From positions 248,001 to 312,000 of the forward strand of contig NZ_BCNB01000002.1 in the NCBI RefSeq assembly GCF_001485575.1: a stretch of DNA of 64,000 nt, in the 5' to 3' direction. This document shows positions 53,932 through 62,467 of the stretch, one piece after another; the first letter of the stretch is position 1; each line of letters starts with the position of its first letter. The position numbers and the translations under genes were made by a program. The DNA is from Haloarcula sp. CBA1127 (GTDB taxonomy: Archaea > Halobacteriota > Halobacteria > Halobacteriales > Haloarculaceae). The notes beneath the pieces are model-generated. The model had not been told where the DNA came from. It saw nothing but the letters and a program-made list of their open reading frames with translations, and did not search any database.

Positions 53932-54165
53932 ATGGTACAGTTCCCGGTTCAGCTCGGCTCGGGTCTGCTTGAGTCCGTCGGGCAGGTGGCAGCAGTCGCT
54001 GGAACCGTTGTCCTTCTGTTGATTCTCGTTGGTCTGGGTGCCTTCGCGTACAAGAGCCTCATCGGAGACGGTATCCGCTGGCCCGATGAGCGAGAAGAGG
54101 TGGATAGTGAGGAGGACGACGGCGTCGTGCAGGGGGGCCGTGAGGACGACTGGAAGTATTACTGA
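53932..54165 (+). CDS. Small single-helix membrane protein
   Basis: This 77-residue protein starts at the ATG at 53932, 25 bp after folCP. One transmembrane helix (about 18-42, 'VAAVAGTVVLLLILVGLGAF') is followed by 'YKSLIGDGIRWPDEREEVDS' and an acidic cytoplasmic or exposed tail. The composition is typically haloarchaeal. The longer open frame to 53791 overlaps folCP and is not used. Function unknown; it is probably co-transcribed with folCP. Confidence 0.7.
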   Translation: MVQFPVQLGSGLLESVGQVAAVAGTVVLLLILVGLGAFAYKSLIGDGIRWPDEREEVDSEEDDGVVQGGREDDWKYY

Positions 54166-54278
54166 CGGCGGAATCCAACTCGCGTGTGAGCGGACAGCAC
54201 TCCACTCTTCATCTGTAGCCGTTTCGAAGCAACACACAGTCGGCCACACGACGGCACTCCAGTTGGTGTGCCCATCGT

Positions 54279-54602
54279 CTAATCGGTACTGCGGTCGTAG
54301 GAGTGTTCGAACTCCCAGTGGTACCGACAGTCCGTGCAGGTCGCCCACTCCGGGATGTCGAACCGCTCGGGGTGGCGTTGCCCGTGTTCCATCCGTTTTC
54401 GGCAGACCGGGCACGTGAGATACAGGAGGGTCAGGTCAGCAAATTCGTCGTGGCCGTATTCACCGACACACCGCGGACAGTCGATGCTGTCACGCGCGTT
54501 ATGCTGGAAGATTTCCGACTCACATCGTGGACACTCGACTGTCGCTGGCGGTCGTCTCGCCCACCCGATGTCACCGTCGTACGTCGTTGTTGCCGTGTCC
54601 AT
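54279..54602 (-). CDS. Zinc-ribbon protein, unknown
   Basis: The protein has 107 residues from the ATG at 54602. The open frame extends to 55250, but the upstream part is antisense to the next gene. Four CxxC pairs are present (CPRCE, CPRCV, CPVCRK and CTDCR), enough for two zinc ribbons. The C-terminus is aromatic and acidic ('YHWEFEHSYDRSTD'). Small multi-ribbon proteins are very common in haloarchaea and usually mediate nucleic-acid or protein contacts. No specific role can be given. Confidence 0.75.
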   Translation of the reverse strand: MDTATTTYDGDIGWARRPPATVECPRCESEIFQHNARDSIDCPRCVGEYGHDEFADLTLLYLTCPVCRKRMEHGQRHPERFDIPEWATCTDCRYHWEFEHSYDRSTD

Positions 54603-54815
54603 GCTCGACAGCCTGAACTTGTTCGGCCCGTCACTCCGCTGGAGTGGCGCAGCGACTCGCTTGCCAACCCAGACAAGCTTCGAGAGCAGAACTCCGGGCC
54701 ATTTAGACACTGTGACATGATATGTATTCTGACTGCTTAAATTTCCGGGCGGGGCGACGCTGACCCGGTGCTGTGCGGTCGATAGGTTTTCACGGCGACC
54801 CGCGGTATGTGGAGT

Positions 54816-55424
54816 ATGAGTTTTGACGCAGCTGCCAGTGTCGCACCGAGCCTCCCGAGGCTGGTGGCAACCATTTGGGACCCCGTTGTGGGACAGCTCG
54901 CGCCCGGCGTTAGCACCGAACTGTCTAGACCGCTCCGTGGGCTCGGCTCGTTCGTTCTCGTGCTCGTGGCTGGCGCACTGGTACTCCGCCTGCGACAGAG
55001 CTACCTCGACGAGTCTATCAACGCGATTTTGGACAGCCCGGCGACGGCTGTCCTCTACGGCATCGCTGGGTACATGATCGTCGGTATTGTCGGCCTCTAC
55101 GGGGCAACGACGCTGGCCCGCCTCAGTGTCGCTGGCGGGGTGTTCGTCCGCATCGCGATTCTCGTCAGTAGCGCGTTCGTTCTGGTACTCACAAGCTTCG
55201 GGTTTCTTGTCGTCGGCACGCTCGTCACTGATATTCTGTCCAACCGACAACCGGCGTTGGGCCTGCTCATCGGCGCATCACTCAGTGCTGTTCTCTGGGT
55301 CCTGTTTCCACTTGCTGGCAGTATCGTGTCTAGCCTTGCCATCGCCGCGTTCGGATTCGGCGGCGCTGCCCGGCTCTGGATACACTCTGAACGGACGGTG
55401 AAAACAGAACTGGGTGGTCGGTAG
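54816..55424 (+). CDS. Polytopic membrane protein, unknown
   Basis: The protein has 202 residues from the ATG at 54816 (or 205 from 54807). It has about five or six hydrophobic helices: 'GSFVLVLVAGALVLRL', 'LYGIAGYMIVGIVGLYGATT', 'AILVSSAFVLVLTSFGFLVV', and two more before the end ('LIGASLSAVLWVLFPLAG', 'LAIAAFGFGGAARLW'). The pattern recalls haloarchaeal bactofilin-associated or polymer-forming membrane proteins, but no family could be fixed. Function unknown. Confidence 0.72.
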   Translation: MSFDAAASVAPSLPRLVATIWDPVVGQLAPGVSTELSRPLRGLGSFVLVLVAGALVLRLRQSYLDESINAILDSPATAVLYGIAGYMIVGIVGLYGATTLARLSVAGGVFVRIAILVSSAFVLVLTSFGFLVVGTLVTDILSNRQPALGLLIGASLSAVLWVLFPLAGSIVSSLAIAAFGFGGAARLWIHSERTVKTELGGR

Positions 55425-55502
55425 TGTGAACAGTTTCGACCACTGTTAGCGATAGCGCCCAGATCCGACCGGGCGAGGCGGAAAACGCTAAAGCCGAGTG
55501 CT

Positions 55503-57263
55503 TCAGTCAGTACCCGTTGCCGTGTCGTCTCCCGGGTCGGAGATATCCGTCACCATCTCGTCACCAGAGGTCACGACGTCGACGTCATCCCGTTCGGAGA
55601 GGTCCTGAATCGTTTCTGCGAACTCTTCGGATTCGAGTATCTGGTACTCGTTATCGAGCCCCAGATACACCGTGTAACACATCAGACACAGGATGAGCGC
55701 GAACGGGAGCCCTGTGGTGATTGCGGCCGTCTGGAGCGCCGTCAGCCCGCCGCCGATGAGCAGAATCGACGCGACAAGCCCCTCAGTGAGGGCCCAGAAG
55801 ACCCGCTGTGTTCGCGGAACGTCGTGTTTCCCGCCAGAGGTCAGGTGGTCGATGACCAGTGACCCCGAGTCCGACGACGTGACGAAGAACGTGATGACCA
55901 GCAGGGTCGCCAACAGGCCGCTAATCACGCCAAGCGGGAACTGTTCCAGCAGGGCAAACATCGCGACGGTCTGGCCGACTTCGTTGTACGTCGCCAGCGC
56001 CTGTCCGTTCCCCATCAGTGAATTGAACATCGCGCTGCCGCCGAACACCGACAGCCAGAGCGTCGAGAACAGCGACGGAAGGAACAGGACGCCCAGAACG
56101 AACTCTCGGACGGACCGGCCCTTCGAAATGCGTGCGATGAACATCCCGACGAACGGCGACCACGCGATCCACCAGCCCCAGTAGAACACGGTCCATGCGG
56201 TGGGGGTCCCGTTCGCCGCTTCATTGAGCGTTCCGGTAAAGAACCCGAGCGCGAGGAGGTTCCCGAAGTACGCGCCCAGCCCTTCGGTCCACGTCCCGAA
56301 GATGTACACCGTCGGGCCAACGATAACGAGGAACCCAAGCAGTGCGAACATCAGGTAGAGGTTGAGCGTACTCAGCCGCTTGACACCGCCATCAAGCCCC
56401 GCCGCGACCGAGAGGGTCGCGACGAGCGTAATCCCAGCGATGAGCGCGACTTGCGGCCAGGTTCCTGTCGGGATATTTACCGCGCCGAGCATATCACCGC
56501 CCACGTAGGAGAGTCCCGTGTTGACCTGCGCAACACCGAGTCCCAGCGAGGTTGACAGTCCGAACAGCGTCGCGAACACCGTTACGAGGTCGATGATGTG
56601 GCCCGGCCAGCCGTAAATCCGCTCGCCAAGCAGGGGCCAGAATATCGACCGGAAGGTGAGCGGGAGCCCGCGGTTAAAGGAGAAGAACGCGAGGCCGAGT
56701 CCCACGAGGCCATACACCGCCCACGGATGAAAGCCCCAGTGGAAGAACGTCTGTGCCATCGCGGCGGACGCTGCCGCACCGGTTCCAGCTTCAGCCCCGA
56801 AGAAACTCGGGGGATTCTGGAAGTAATACAGTGGTTCTGAGACGCTGAAGAACATGAGGCCAATACCCATGCCGGCGCTGAACAACATCGCCATCCAAGA
56901 GAAATCACTGAACTCTTTTTCGGCTTCAACGCCGCCGATTCTGATATTGCCGTACTTGCTGAAGGCGAAGTACAGCAAAGTAATGATGAACACGTTCACC
57001 GCCAGCAGGTAGAACCAGCCGAAGGTGTCACCGATGGTGTTGAACAGCCATGTGTACGCAGAGGCTGCTGTGTCGCCCAGCAGTATCGTTATGGCGATAA
57101 ATAACGCAATGATCGCCAGCGCTACCGGGAAGACCACCGGGTGGATATCGAATCCAGCCGCCTGGATGTTCGTGTCACCGGGCTCGCGGTCGGACTCTGG
57201 GTGGAACAGTTCTACCTGGAGCCCGTCCGACATTCCGCCGGTTTGGTCGTCACTATCTGCCAT
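55503..57263 (-). CDS. BCCT family transporter (betaine/choline/carnitine type)
   Basis: This 586-residue protein has 12 transmembrane helices. The family signature 'GMGIGLMFFSVSEPLYYF' is present. Its all-glycine stretch is like that of sodium-coupled BetP; an Asp at this place marks proton-coupled choline carriers. Further motifs are 'FFHWGFHPWAVYGLVGLGLA' and 'YWGWWIAWSPFVGMFIARIS', with the tryptophans that box the trimethylammonium group, and 'FFVTSSDSGSLV'. The termini are acidic and cytoplasmic. It likely imports glycine betaine or dimethylglycine, which links it to the dehydrogenases here and to osmoprotection. Confidence 0.92.
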   Translation of the reverse strand: MADSDDQTGGMSDGLQVELFHPESDREPGDTNIQAAGFDIHPVVFPVALAIIALFIAITILLGDTAASAYTWLFNTIGDTFGWFYLLAVNVFIITLLYFAFSKYGNIRIGGVEAEKEFSDFSWMAMLFSAGMGIGLMFFSVSEPLYYFQNPPSFFGAEAGTGAAASAAMAQTFFHWGFHPWAVYGLVGLGLAFFSFNRGLPLTFRSIFWPLLGERIYGWPGHIIDLVTVFATLFGLSTSLGLGVAQVNTGLSYVGGDMLGAVNIPTGTWPQVALIAGITLVATLSVAAGLDGGVKRLSTLNLYLMFALLGFLVIVGPTVYIFGTWTEGLGAYFGNLLALGFFTGTLNEAANGTPTAWTVFYWGWWIAWSPFVGMFIARISKGRSVREFVLGVLFLPSLFSTLWLSVFGGSAMFNSLMGNGQALATYNEVGQTVAMFALLEQFPLGVISGLLATLLVITFFVTSSDSGSLVIDHLTSGGKHDVPRTQRVFWALTEGLVASILLIGGGLTALQTAAITTGLPFALILCLMCYTVYLGLDNEYQILESEEFAETIQDLSERDDVDVVTSGDEMVTDISDPGDDTATGTD

Positions 57264-57677
57264 ACGTTACCCCTCTCGAACGCGGTAGTGATCTGTGGTG
57301 TCTCATTGTCGTAGTTACGGTCTTGCTCTGTCATGGTCCGTTGCTACCGTCATGCCAGCGACATCCCGGCGTAGGGCGGCTGCAGCATTCGCATCCTGGT
57401 TGTCTCACTGTACTCGCCTGTGCGGGAACGGCATGCCCGCGGGCTACTGTCGACGTGTTTTATGTGCTACACAGTCTCATACATATGCACTAATGCAACT
57501 CTAATAAAACTTCACCTTAGACAGCAGTATATTATGGATTGAGGCGCTGTACTGCGGTGGTTCGGCAAACACGTATTCAATCTAGTATATTGAGGTTTGC
57601 TAGCCCTCGATGAGTCGTTCGATAATCTTGCGGTCTAGTGGGCGCGTATTTATTTCGGAATCCCACATACCACCACT
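57264..57677. other. Gap between transporter and small membrane protein
   Basis: About 410 bases lie between divergent genes. The left part must contain the BCCT promoter. An AT-rich middle (57470-57600) holds 'tatattatgg' and 'tagtatattgagg' runs. The right end carries the TATA box of the small gene. No further coding sequence was recognised. Confidence 0.4.
57646..57656 (+). promoter_or_regulatory. TATA box for 53-residue membrane protein
   Basis: 'gtatttatttc' ends 21 bp before the ATG at 57678. The spacing fits a leaderless mRNA and supports this short frame as a gene. Confidence 0.6.
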
Positions 57678-57839
57678 ATGGGACGACTTCTGGCAACGGG
57701 GGCAGCCGCGGTGGCAGCACTGCTGATGGGCGTCGGCCTCATTGGGATGACAGCTGGGGACTTTCGGCTTGCAGGGTTCAGTTTCCTCAGCGCCAGTCTG
57801 GTGATCTACATACGCGAAACGCGATTGATAGACGCGTAG
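57678..57839 (+). CDS. 53-residue two-helix membrane protein
   Basis: This is a short frame with clear signs of a gene: a TATA box at leaderless distance and two hydrophobic helices ('GAAAVAALLMGVGLIGMTAG' and 'LAGFSFLSASLVIYI'). The tail is charged and ends ETRLIDA. It ends 5 bp before the convergent universal-stress gene. Function unknown. Confidence 0.65.
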   Translation: MGRLLATGAAAVAALLMGVGLIGMTAGDFRLAGFSFLSASLVIYIRETRLIDA

Positions 57840-57844
57840 TAGAG

Positions 57845-58288
57845 TCAAATATCGTTGACGCTCATCCGCTGGCTGATGACTGGAATGCTCGACGTCCGGA
57901 CCACTTTATCTGTTGTCCCACCGAGCAGATTTCCGAGTTTCCCGCGGAACGCCGAGCCAAGAACAATCGCGTCCATACCTTCGCCTTCGGCGAACTCGAC
58001 GATCTCTTCGCTGGGCGCGCCCGTTTTGAAGTGCGTTTCGTAGTCGACACCGTGTTCTTCAGCGATAGTCCCGAGATTCGCCAGTACCTCCTCCCCGTAC
58101 TCCCGATACTCCTCGCGCATCTCCTCCTCATCGTCTCTGAGCGCGAGCGCACGGGGTGTGCCCGGCAGATCGATGACGTACAATGCATGGACTGTCGCGT
58201 CGAGTGCAGCGGCGAGTTCGATGCCGTGTTCTGCCCCTCTCCGGGCCTCATCGCTGCCGTCATACGGGACGAGTATGTGGTCGTACAT
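57845..58288 (-). CDS. Universal stress protein, UspA family
   Basis: The protein has 147 residues from the ATG at 58288 (an upstream ATG at 58321 adds 11 unmatched residues). It has the single-domain UspA fold: 'HILVPYDGSDEARRGAEHGI' at the start, 'HALYVIDLPG', 'THFKTGAPSEEIVEFAE', and the ATP-binding 'IVLGSAFRGKLGNLLGGTTD' with a GxxG-9x-G(S/T)-like pattern. Usp proteins bind ATP and help survival under stress. Osmotic stress is a reasonable context beside a betaine-type transporter, but no link is proven. Confidence 0.92.
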   Translation of the reverse strand: MYDHILVPYDGSDEARRGAEHGIELAAALDATVHALYVIDLPGTPRALALRDDEEEMREEYREYGEEVLANLGTIAEEHGVDYETHFKTGAPSEEIVEFAEGEGMDAIVLGSAFRGKLGNLLGGTTDKVVRTSSIPVISQRMSVNDI

Positions 58289-58379
58289 GGTACCTGACTC
58301 ATGTGTACTTCCCACACACACCTGTTATAGGTTTCCCCACTCACGGCGTCGGTCCGTCTGTCTGAACGCTGATTCCCGC

Positions 58380-59642
58380 TTACAATGCGCCGCTTTTCGC
58401 TTCCCGTGCAACGTTATCAACGGGATAGCCCGCGTCACGTATCGCTGTGATGATCGTCTGTGCGTGCTCGGCACCGCTCGTCTCGACGTTGAATACGAGA
58501 TACGCCTCCCCGATTTCGAGATTCTCGACGGACCGTTCGTGCCGAACGTCGTGGATATTGGCCCCTTGCCGGGCGATAACGCCCGATATCTCCTCCATCA
58601 CACCCGGCTGGTCGTCGATCCGAACCCGGAGCTGAAGGAGCTGCTGGCGCTCCGTGAGCGCATGGATGAGAACTTCTCGCATCTGTGTCATATCGAGGTT
58701 CCCGCCACAGAGCAGCGGCATCACCGTTTCACCCGACACGTCAAGGCTGTCACTCAGTACGGCAGCCACAGAGGCGGCCCCGGCACCTTCTACGACCTGC
58801 TTGGCCCGTTCCATCAACAGGAGAATCGCCTGTGCGATATCGGTGTCCGAAACCGTCACGACCTCATCGACGTTTGCCTCGATAATGTCGAGCGTCGTCT
58901 CCGAGATACCGCCCGTAGCGATACCGTCGGCGATGGTGTCGACTTCGTCAAGCACGACCGGAATACCCTTGTCGAGACTTTCATGCACCGTTTCAGCGCC
59001 GGTCGCCTGAACGCCGACGACCCGCGTCTCGGGCGAGAGGTGCTTGATTGCGGTCGAGACACCGCTGATAAGTCCACCGCCTCCGATGGGGACGATGACT
59101 GTGTCGACATCGGGGCAGTCGTGGTACATTTCCGTTCCGAGGGTCCCCTGTCCGGCAATGATGTCCAGGTCGTCGTAGGCGTGGACGAACTCAGCGTTGG
59201 TCTCCTCGACGACCGCTTTGGCGTGGGACATCGTCTCCTGAAAGTCGTTGCCGACCAGTTCGACGCTTCCGCCGTAGGACCTTGTGGCGTCGATCTTGGC
59301 CTGTGGTGCGTTTTCCGGCATGAAAATCGTCGACTCTGCCCCGCATTTCGTCGCGGCAAGGGCGACGCCCTGTGCGTGGTTCCCGGCGCTGGCAGCGACG
59401 AAGGAGTCAACGCCGTCGGCGACATCCTGCGAGATTTTGTTGTACGCGCCTCTGGTTTTGAACGACCCTGTCCACTGGAGGTGCTCCATCTTCAAGTACA
59501 CCTCGGCGTCAACGAACCCACCAAGGGACGAGCTCCGTTCGACCGGCGTCTTCTTTACAACTGTGTCGTCGTCCAGGCGTTCGCGGGCTCGTTCGATGTC
59601 CGCGTATGTGACGGGCAGGGTGTCCGATTCGGTTTGTGTCAT
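58380..59642 (-). CDS. ilvA: Threonine/serine ammonia-lyase with ACT domain
   Basis: This 420-residue PLP enzyme deaminates threonine to 2-oxobutyrate, or serine to pyruvate. The PLP lysine lies in 'GSFKTRGAYNKIS'. 'SAGNHAQGVA' and the phosphate-binding 'IVPIGGGGLISGV' follow. A C-terminal ACT domain ('RVRIDDQPGVMEEISGV', about residues 328-410) gives allosteric control and is typical of the shorter, catabolic-type enzymes. It lies 57 bp from the next dehydrogenase gene on the same strand. With demethylation making glycine and methylene-THF, serine formed from these could be deaminated here; isoleucine synthesis is the alternative. Confidence 0.92.
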   Translation of the reverse strand: MTQTESDTLPVTYADIERARERLDDDTVVKKTPVERSSSLGGFVDAEVYLKMEHLQWTGSFKTRGAYNKISQDVADGVDSFVAASAGNHAQGVALAATKCGAESTIFMPENAPQAKIDATRSYGGSVELVGNDFQETMSHAKAVVEETNAEFVHAYDDLDIIAGQGTLGTEMYHDCPDVDTVIVPIGGGGLISGVSTAIKHLSPETRVVGVQATGAETVHESLDKGIPVVLDEVDTIADGIATGGISETTLDIIEANVDEVVTVSDTDIAQAILLLMERAKQVVEGAGAASVAAVLSDSLDVSGETVMPLLCGGNLDMTQMREVLIHALTERQQLLQLRVRIDDQPGVMEEISGVIARQGANIHDVRHERSVENLEIGEAYLVFNVETSGAEHAQTIITAIRDAGYPVDNVAREAKSGAL

Positions 59643-59698
59643 GTGTTCGTATCGTCGCGGGCCTTATGTCAAAGTTGGTGGGTCAGTGCGCTGTCCTG

Positions 59699-62251
59699 TC
59701 ATCTGGTGATGCGCTCCCGAGCCGGATCGAACAGTGGCTCGTCACGCACCGTCGCGTCGTAGGTCTCGCCCTCACACTGTATCTGAACCGACGTGCCGGC
59801 TTCGGCGTGTTCGGTCGGAACGTACGTGTACGCGATTGACTCGCCGAGACTGTAGCCGTAGTTCCCGGCCTGCACGTAGCCGATCGCGTCGCCGTCTTTC
59901 AGCACCGGCCGCCCACTCAGCATGATGTCCGTCGAGTCGTCGAGTGTGAGCGGCGTGATCTTGCTGTCGATGCCCTCCTCGCGTGCGGTCTCAAGTGCCT
60001 CCTTGCCGATGAATTCGGTGTCCATGTCCACGGCGAAGGGCAGCCCGGCCTCGAAGGGGTTCGAGTCCGTGTCGATGTCCGTCCCCCAGAGGCGGTAGCC
60101 TTTCTCTAACCGCATGGAACTGAGCGCGCCGCCGCCCATCGGCCGAACCACAAGATCCTCGCCGGCGTCCTGCAGTGTCTCCCAGAGTCGCTGGCCGTAC
60201 TCCGTCGGCGCCCAAAGCTCCCAGCCGAGTTCACCGACGTACGAAACTCGCAAGGCGATGACCGGCACGTCCCCGACGTACATCTGCTTGGCGCGGAAGT
60301 ACGGGAAGCCATCGTTGGTCACGTCTGCGTCAGTACATCGCTGGAGGAGGAGCCGCGCGTTCGGTCCCCAGAGGCCGATCGTTGACTTCGCGCCCTCCTC
60401 AACATGGACCGATACGGTCGCCGGAGCCTCGTCTTCGAGGTGGCCGCCGTGGATGCCGGGGGAGTTCCCACCGCCGGTCGTCACCATGAACTCCTCGTCG
60501 TCGAGTTTGACGACTGTGATGTCCGCGAGGATGCCGCCGCCCTCGTTCAACAGCAGCGAGTAGCGGACCTGTCCAGTTTCGAGGTCCATATCGTTGCTAC
60601 AGACCCGCTGGAGGAACGCCTGGCTCCCCTCGCCCTCGACCATGATCGAACTGAACGTCGTCATGTCGAACATCGACACCTTGTCGCGGGTGTGGAGATG
60701 CTCGGCGGCCTCGATCTTTGAGCGGTTGATTCCCTGCCAGCCGTCCTGATCGGGAATCCGGTCCTCGTACTTCTCAACGAGGTCGGCGTTCGACTCGTAC
60801 CACTGTGGCGTCTCCCAGCCGCCGCTCTGGTAGAACTCCGCGCCAAGTTCCTTCTGCTGGTGGTAGAATGGACTCGTCCGGAGTGTGCGGTGGTCGTCGG
60901 GCTGCCACCGGGGCTCGACGATACTGTACACCTGCTCGTAGCGCTTGGCCCCGCGGTCGACGAAGTAGTCCTTCTCGCCCGCGTGGGGTTCGAACCGTCG
61001 GACGTGAATGCCGCCGGTATCGACCGGCCCGGACGGCAGGCGCGGAACGCCGTTCTCCATCCACTCCGCGAGGATGCGGCCGTACCCCCCGGAGTGGGTC
61101 CACCAGATGGCCAGCCCTGTCCAGAGACCGTCGACCTGTGCTGTCTCGCCGACGGCCGGCATCCCATCGGGCGTAAAGACGAAGATACCGTTCTCAGTGG
61201 CCTCGTATTCTACGTCCTGTGTCGCCGGCAACAGTTCGTCGAAGGCCTGCTTCGCAGACTTGTCCCGGCCACGGTGGGTTGGCGTCTCCCAGTGTTCTTT
61301 CGTGAACCCTCTCACTGATGCCTGGTGTTCCTCGGTGTTTTTCCCCATCGCCTCGGGGTCGACCGAGAGCGTCTCGTGGTTGTACGACCCCATCCCGAGC
61401 GCGTCGCCGTGGGTCCGGAAGTACAGCGAGTGGTCCTGGTCGCGACCGACCGGCTGGTGTGGCCCTTCGCTCATGTACTCCGCGATAGAGCGGTCCCCCG
61501 GAACGTCCAGCCCAGTCGTGTTGTCGCCGACAGAGGATTCGACGCCGGCGAGTTCCTCCATCGGCTCGGTGACGACGTACTGGTGCTCAACCGGGGCAAT
61601 CGGAAGGTCGAGCCCGGCCAGCTGGCCGGTCTGGTAGCCCCAGTTGTTCGTCGCAATAACGGCTCGCTCACAATCGATTCGACCCTGATCGGTCTCGATA
61701 GCGTTGATTTCGCCCCCCGAAACATCCAGGTCCGTGACCTCCGTGTTCCCGTAGAACGACGCTGAAGAGTGCTCCATGTACCACTGGAGCGCGGCGATAC
61801 CGTCGACGCGACCGTCGGTCGGCGAGTAGTAGCCACCGAGGATTTCGTCCTCGTCGACCAGCGGGAGGTGCTCGGTGACTTCCTCGGGCGAGAGCAACTG
61901 CGGTTCCGGAAGCCCGTAGGAAGTTGCCCACTCGACGCGCCGACGGAGGAAGTCCATGCGCTCCTCGCTGCGGGCCACTTCGATGCCGCCGACCTCGTCG
62001 TAGACACCGGCGTCGGAGAGGAGCCGACTGGTGTAGTGCGCGGTCTTCGTCTGTATCTTCGACGGCGACGTCTGGAACATTATTCCGGGGGCGTGGACCG
62101 ACGAGCCGCCGGTGACCGGGAGCGGTCCCTGGTCGATGACGACAACGTCCTCCGCGCCGAGTTCCGTCAGGTGATACGCGACGCTACACCCGACGGCCCC
62201 GGCACCGATAACAACAGTATCCGCCCGAGACGGGGGAGTCTCTGTGCTCAT
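59699..62251 (-). CDS. Dimethylglycine/sarcosine dehydrogenase-family flavoprotein (copy 2)
   Basis: This 850-residue protein has the same two-domain plan as copy 1. The FAD motif is 'VVIGAGAVGCSVAYHLTE'. The flavin-linking region is 'GGSSVHAPGIMFQTSPSK' with H53, closer to bacterial dimethylglycine oxidase ('HAPGL' with 'FQT') than copy 1 is. The middle has 'FVFTPDGMPAVGETAQVDGL'. The GCV_T part has 'SVHAEEG'-like features ('VSVHVEEGAKSTIGLWGPN'), 'VSYVGELGWELWAPTEYGQR' and 'MRLEKGYRLWGTDIDTDSNP'. It should demethylate an N-methylglycine with tetrahydrofolate as carbon acceptor. It is in tandem with copy 3, 216 bp downstream of it. Confidence 0.88.
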   Translation of the reverse strand: MSTETPPSRADTVVIGAGAVGCSVAYHLTELGAEDVVVIDQGPLPVTGGSSVHAPGIMFQTSPSKIQTKTAHYTSRLLSDAGVYDEVGGIEVARSEERMDFLRRRVEWATSYGLPEPQLLSPEEVTEHLPLVDEDEILGGYYSPTDGRVDGIAALQWYMEHSSASFYGNTEVTDLDVSGGEINAIETDQGRIDCERAVIATNNWGYQTGQLAGLDLPIAPVEHQYVVTEPMEELAGVESSVGDNTTGLDVPGDRSIAEYMSEGPHQPVGRDQDHSLYFRTHGDALGMGSYNHETLSVDPEAMGKNTEEHQASVRGFTKEHWETPTHRGRDKSAKQAFDELLPATQDVEYEATENGIFVFTPDGMPAVGETAQVDGLWTGLAIWWTHSGGYGRILAEWMENGVPRLPSGPVDTGGIHVRRFEPHAGEKDYFVDRGAKRYEQVYSIVEPRWQPDDHRTLRTSPFYHQQKELGAEFYQSGGWETPQWYESNADLVEKYEDRIPDQDGWQGINRSKIEAAEHLHTRDKVSMFDMTTFSSIMVEGEGSQAFLQRVCSNDMDLETGQVRYSLLLNEGGGILADITVVKLDDEEFMVTTGGGNSPGIHGGHLEDEAPATVSVHVEEGAKSTIGLWGPNARLLLQRCTDADVTNDGFPYFRAKQMYVGDVPVIALRVSYVGELGWELWAPTEYGQRLWETLQDAGEDLVVRPMGGGALSSMRLEKGYRLWGTDIDTDSNPFEAGLPFAVDMDTEFIGKEALETAREEGIDSKITPLTLDDSTDIMLSGRPVLKDGDAIGYVQAGNYGYSLGESIAYTYVPTEHAEAGTSVQIQCEGETYDATVRDEPLFDPARERITR

Positions 62252-62467
62252 GTATCTCGTTTGGGACTGTTTCTGTCACAATCTTAAATACACCGGTGAG
62301 TAGACCCGCTTGTAGAAGAGATATCCGGTTAGAGCGGTCAATTACCGTCATTTCGCCCGGTATTGGAACGTCTGCTATCCGGCGGCGGGGAGAATAAACG
62401 GCGATGCGGGACTGAACCACAGCGTGTTACAATTGCGATAGAACCAGCGACGGGTCCCAGACCGCTC

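Noticed and set aside
54603-55250. N-terminal extension of the zinc-ribbon frame
   Set aside because: Antisense to the membrane-protein gene at 54816-55424 and unlike the zinc-ribbon part; the ATG at 54602 is preferred.
58158-59762. Open frame of 534 codons on the plus strand
   Set aside because: Antisense to the Usp and threonine dehydratase genes; no own promoter or family signal.
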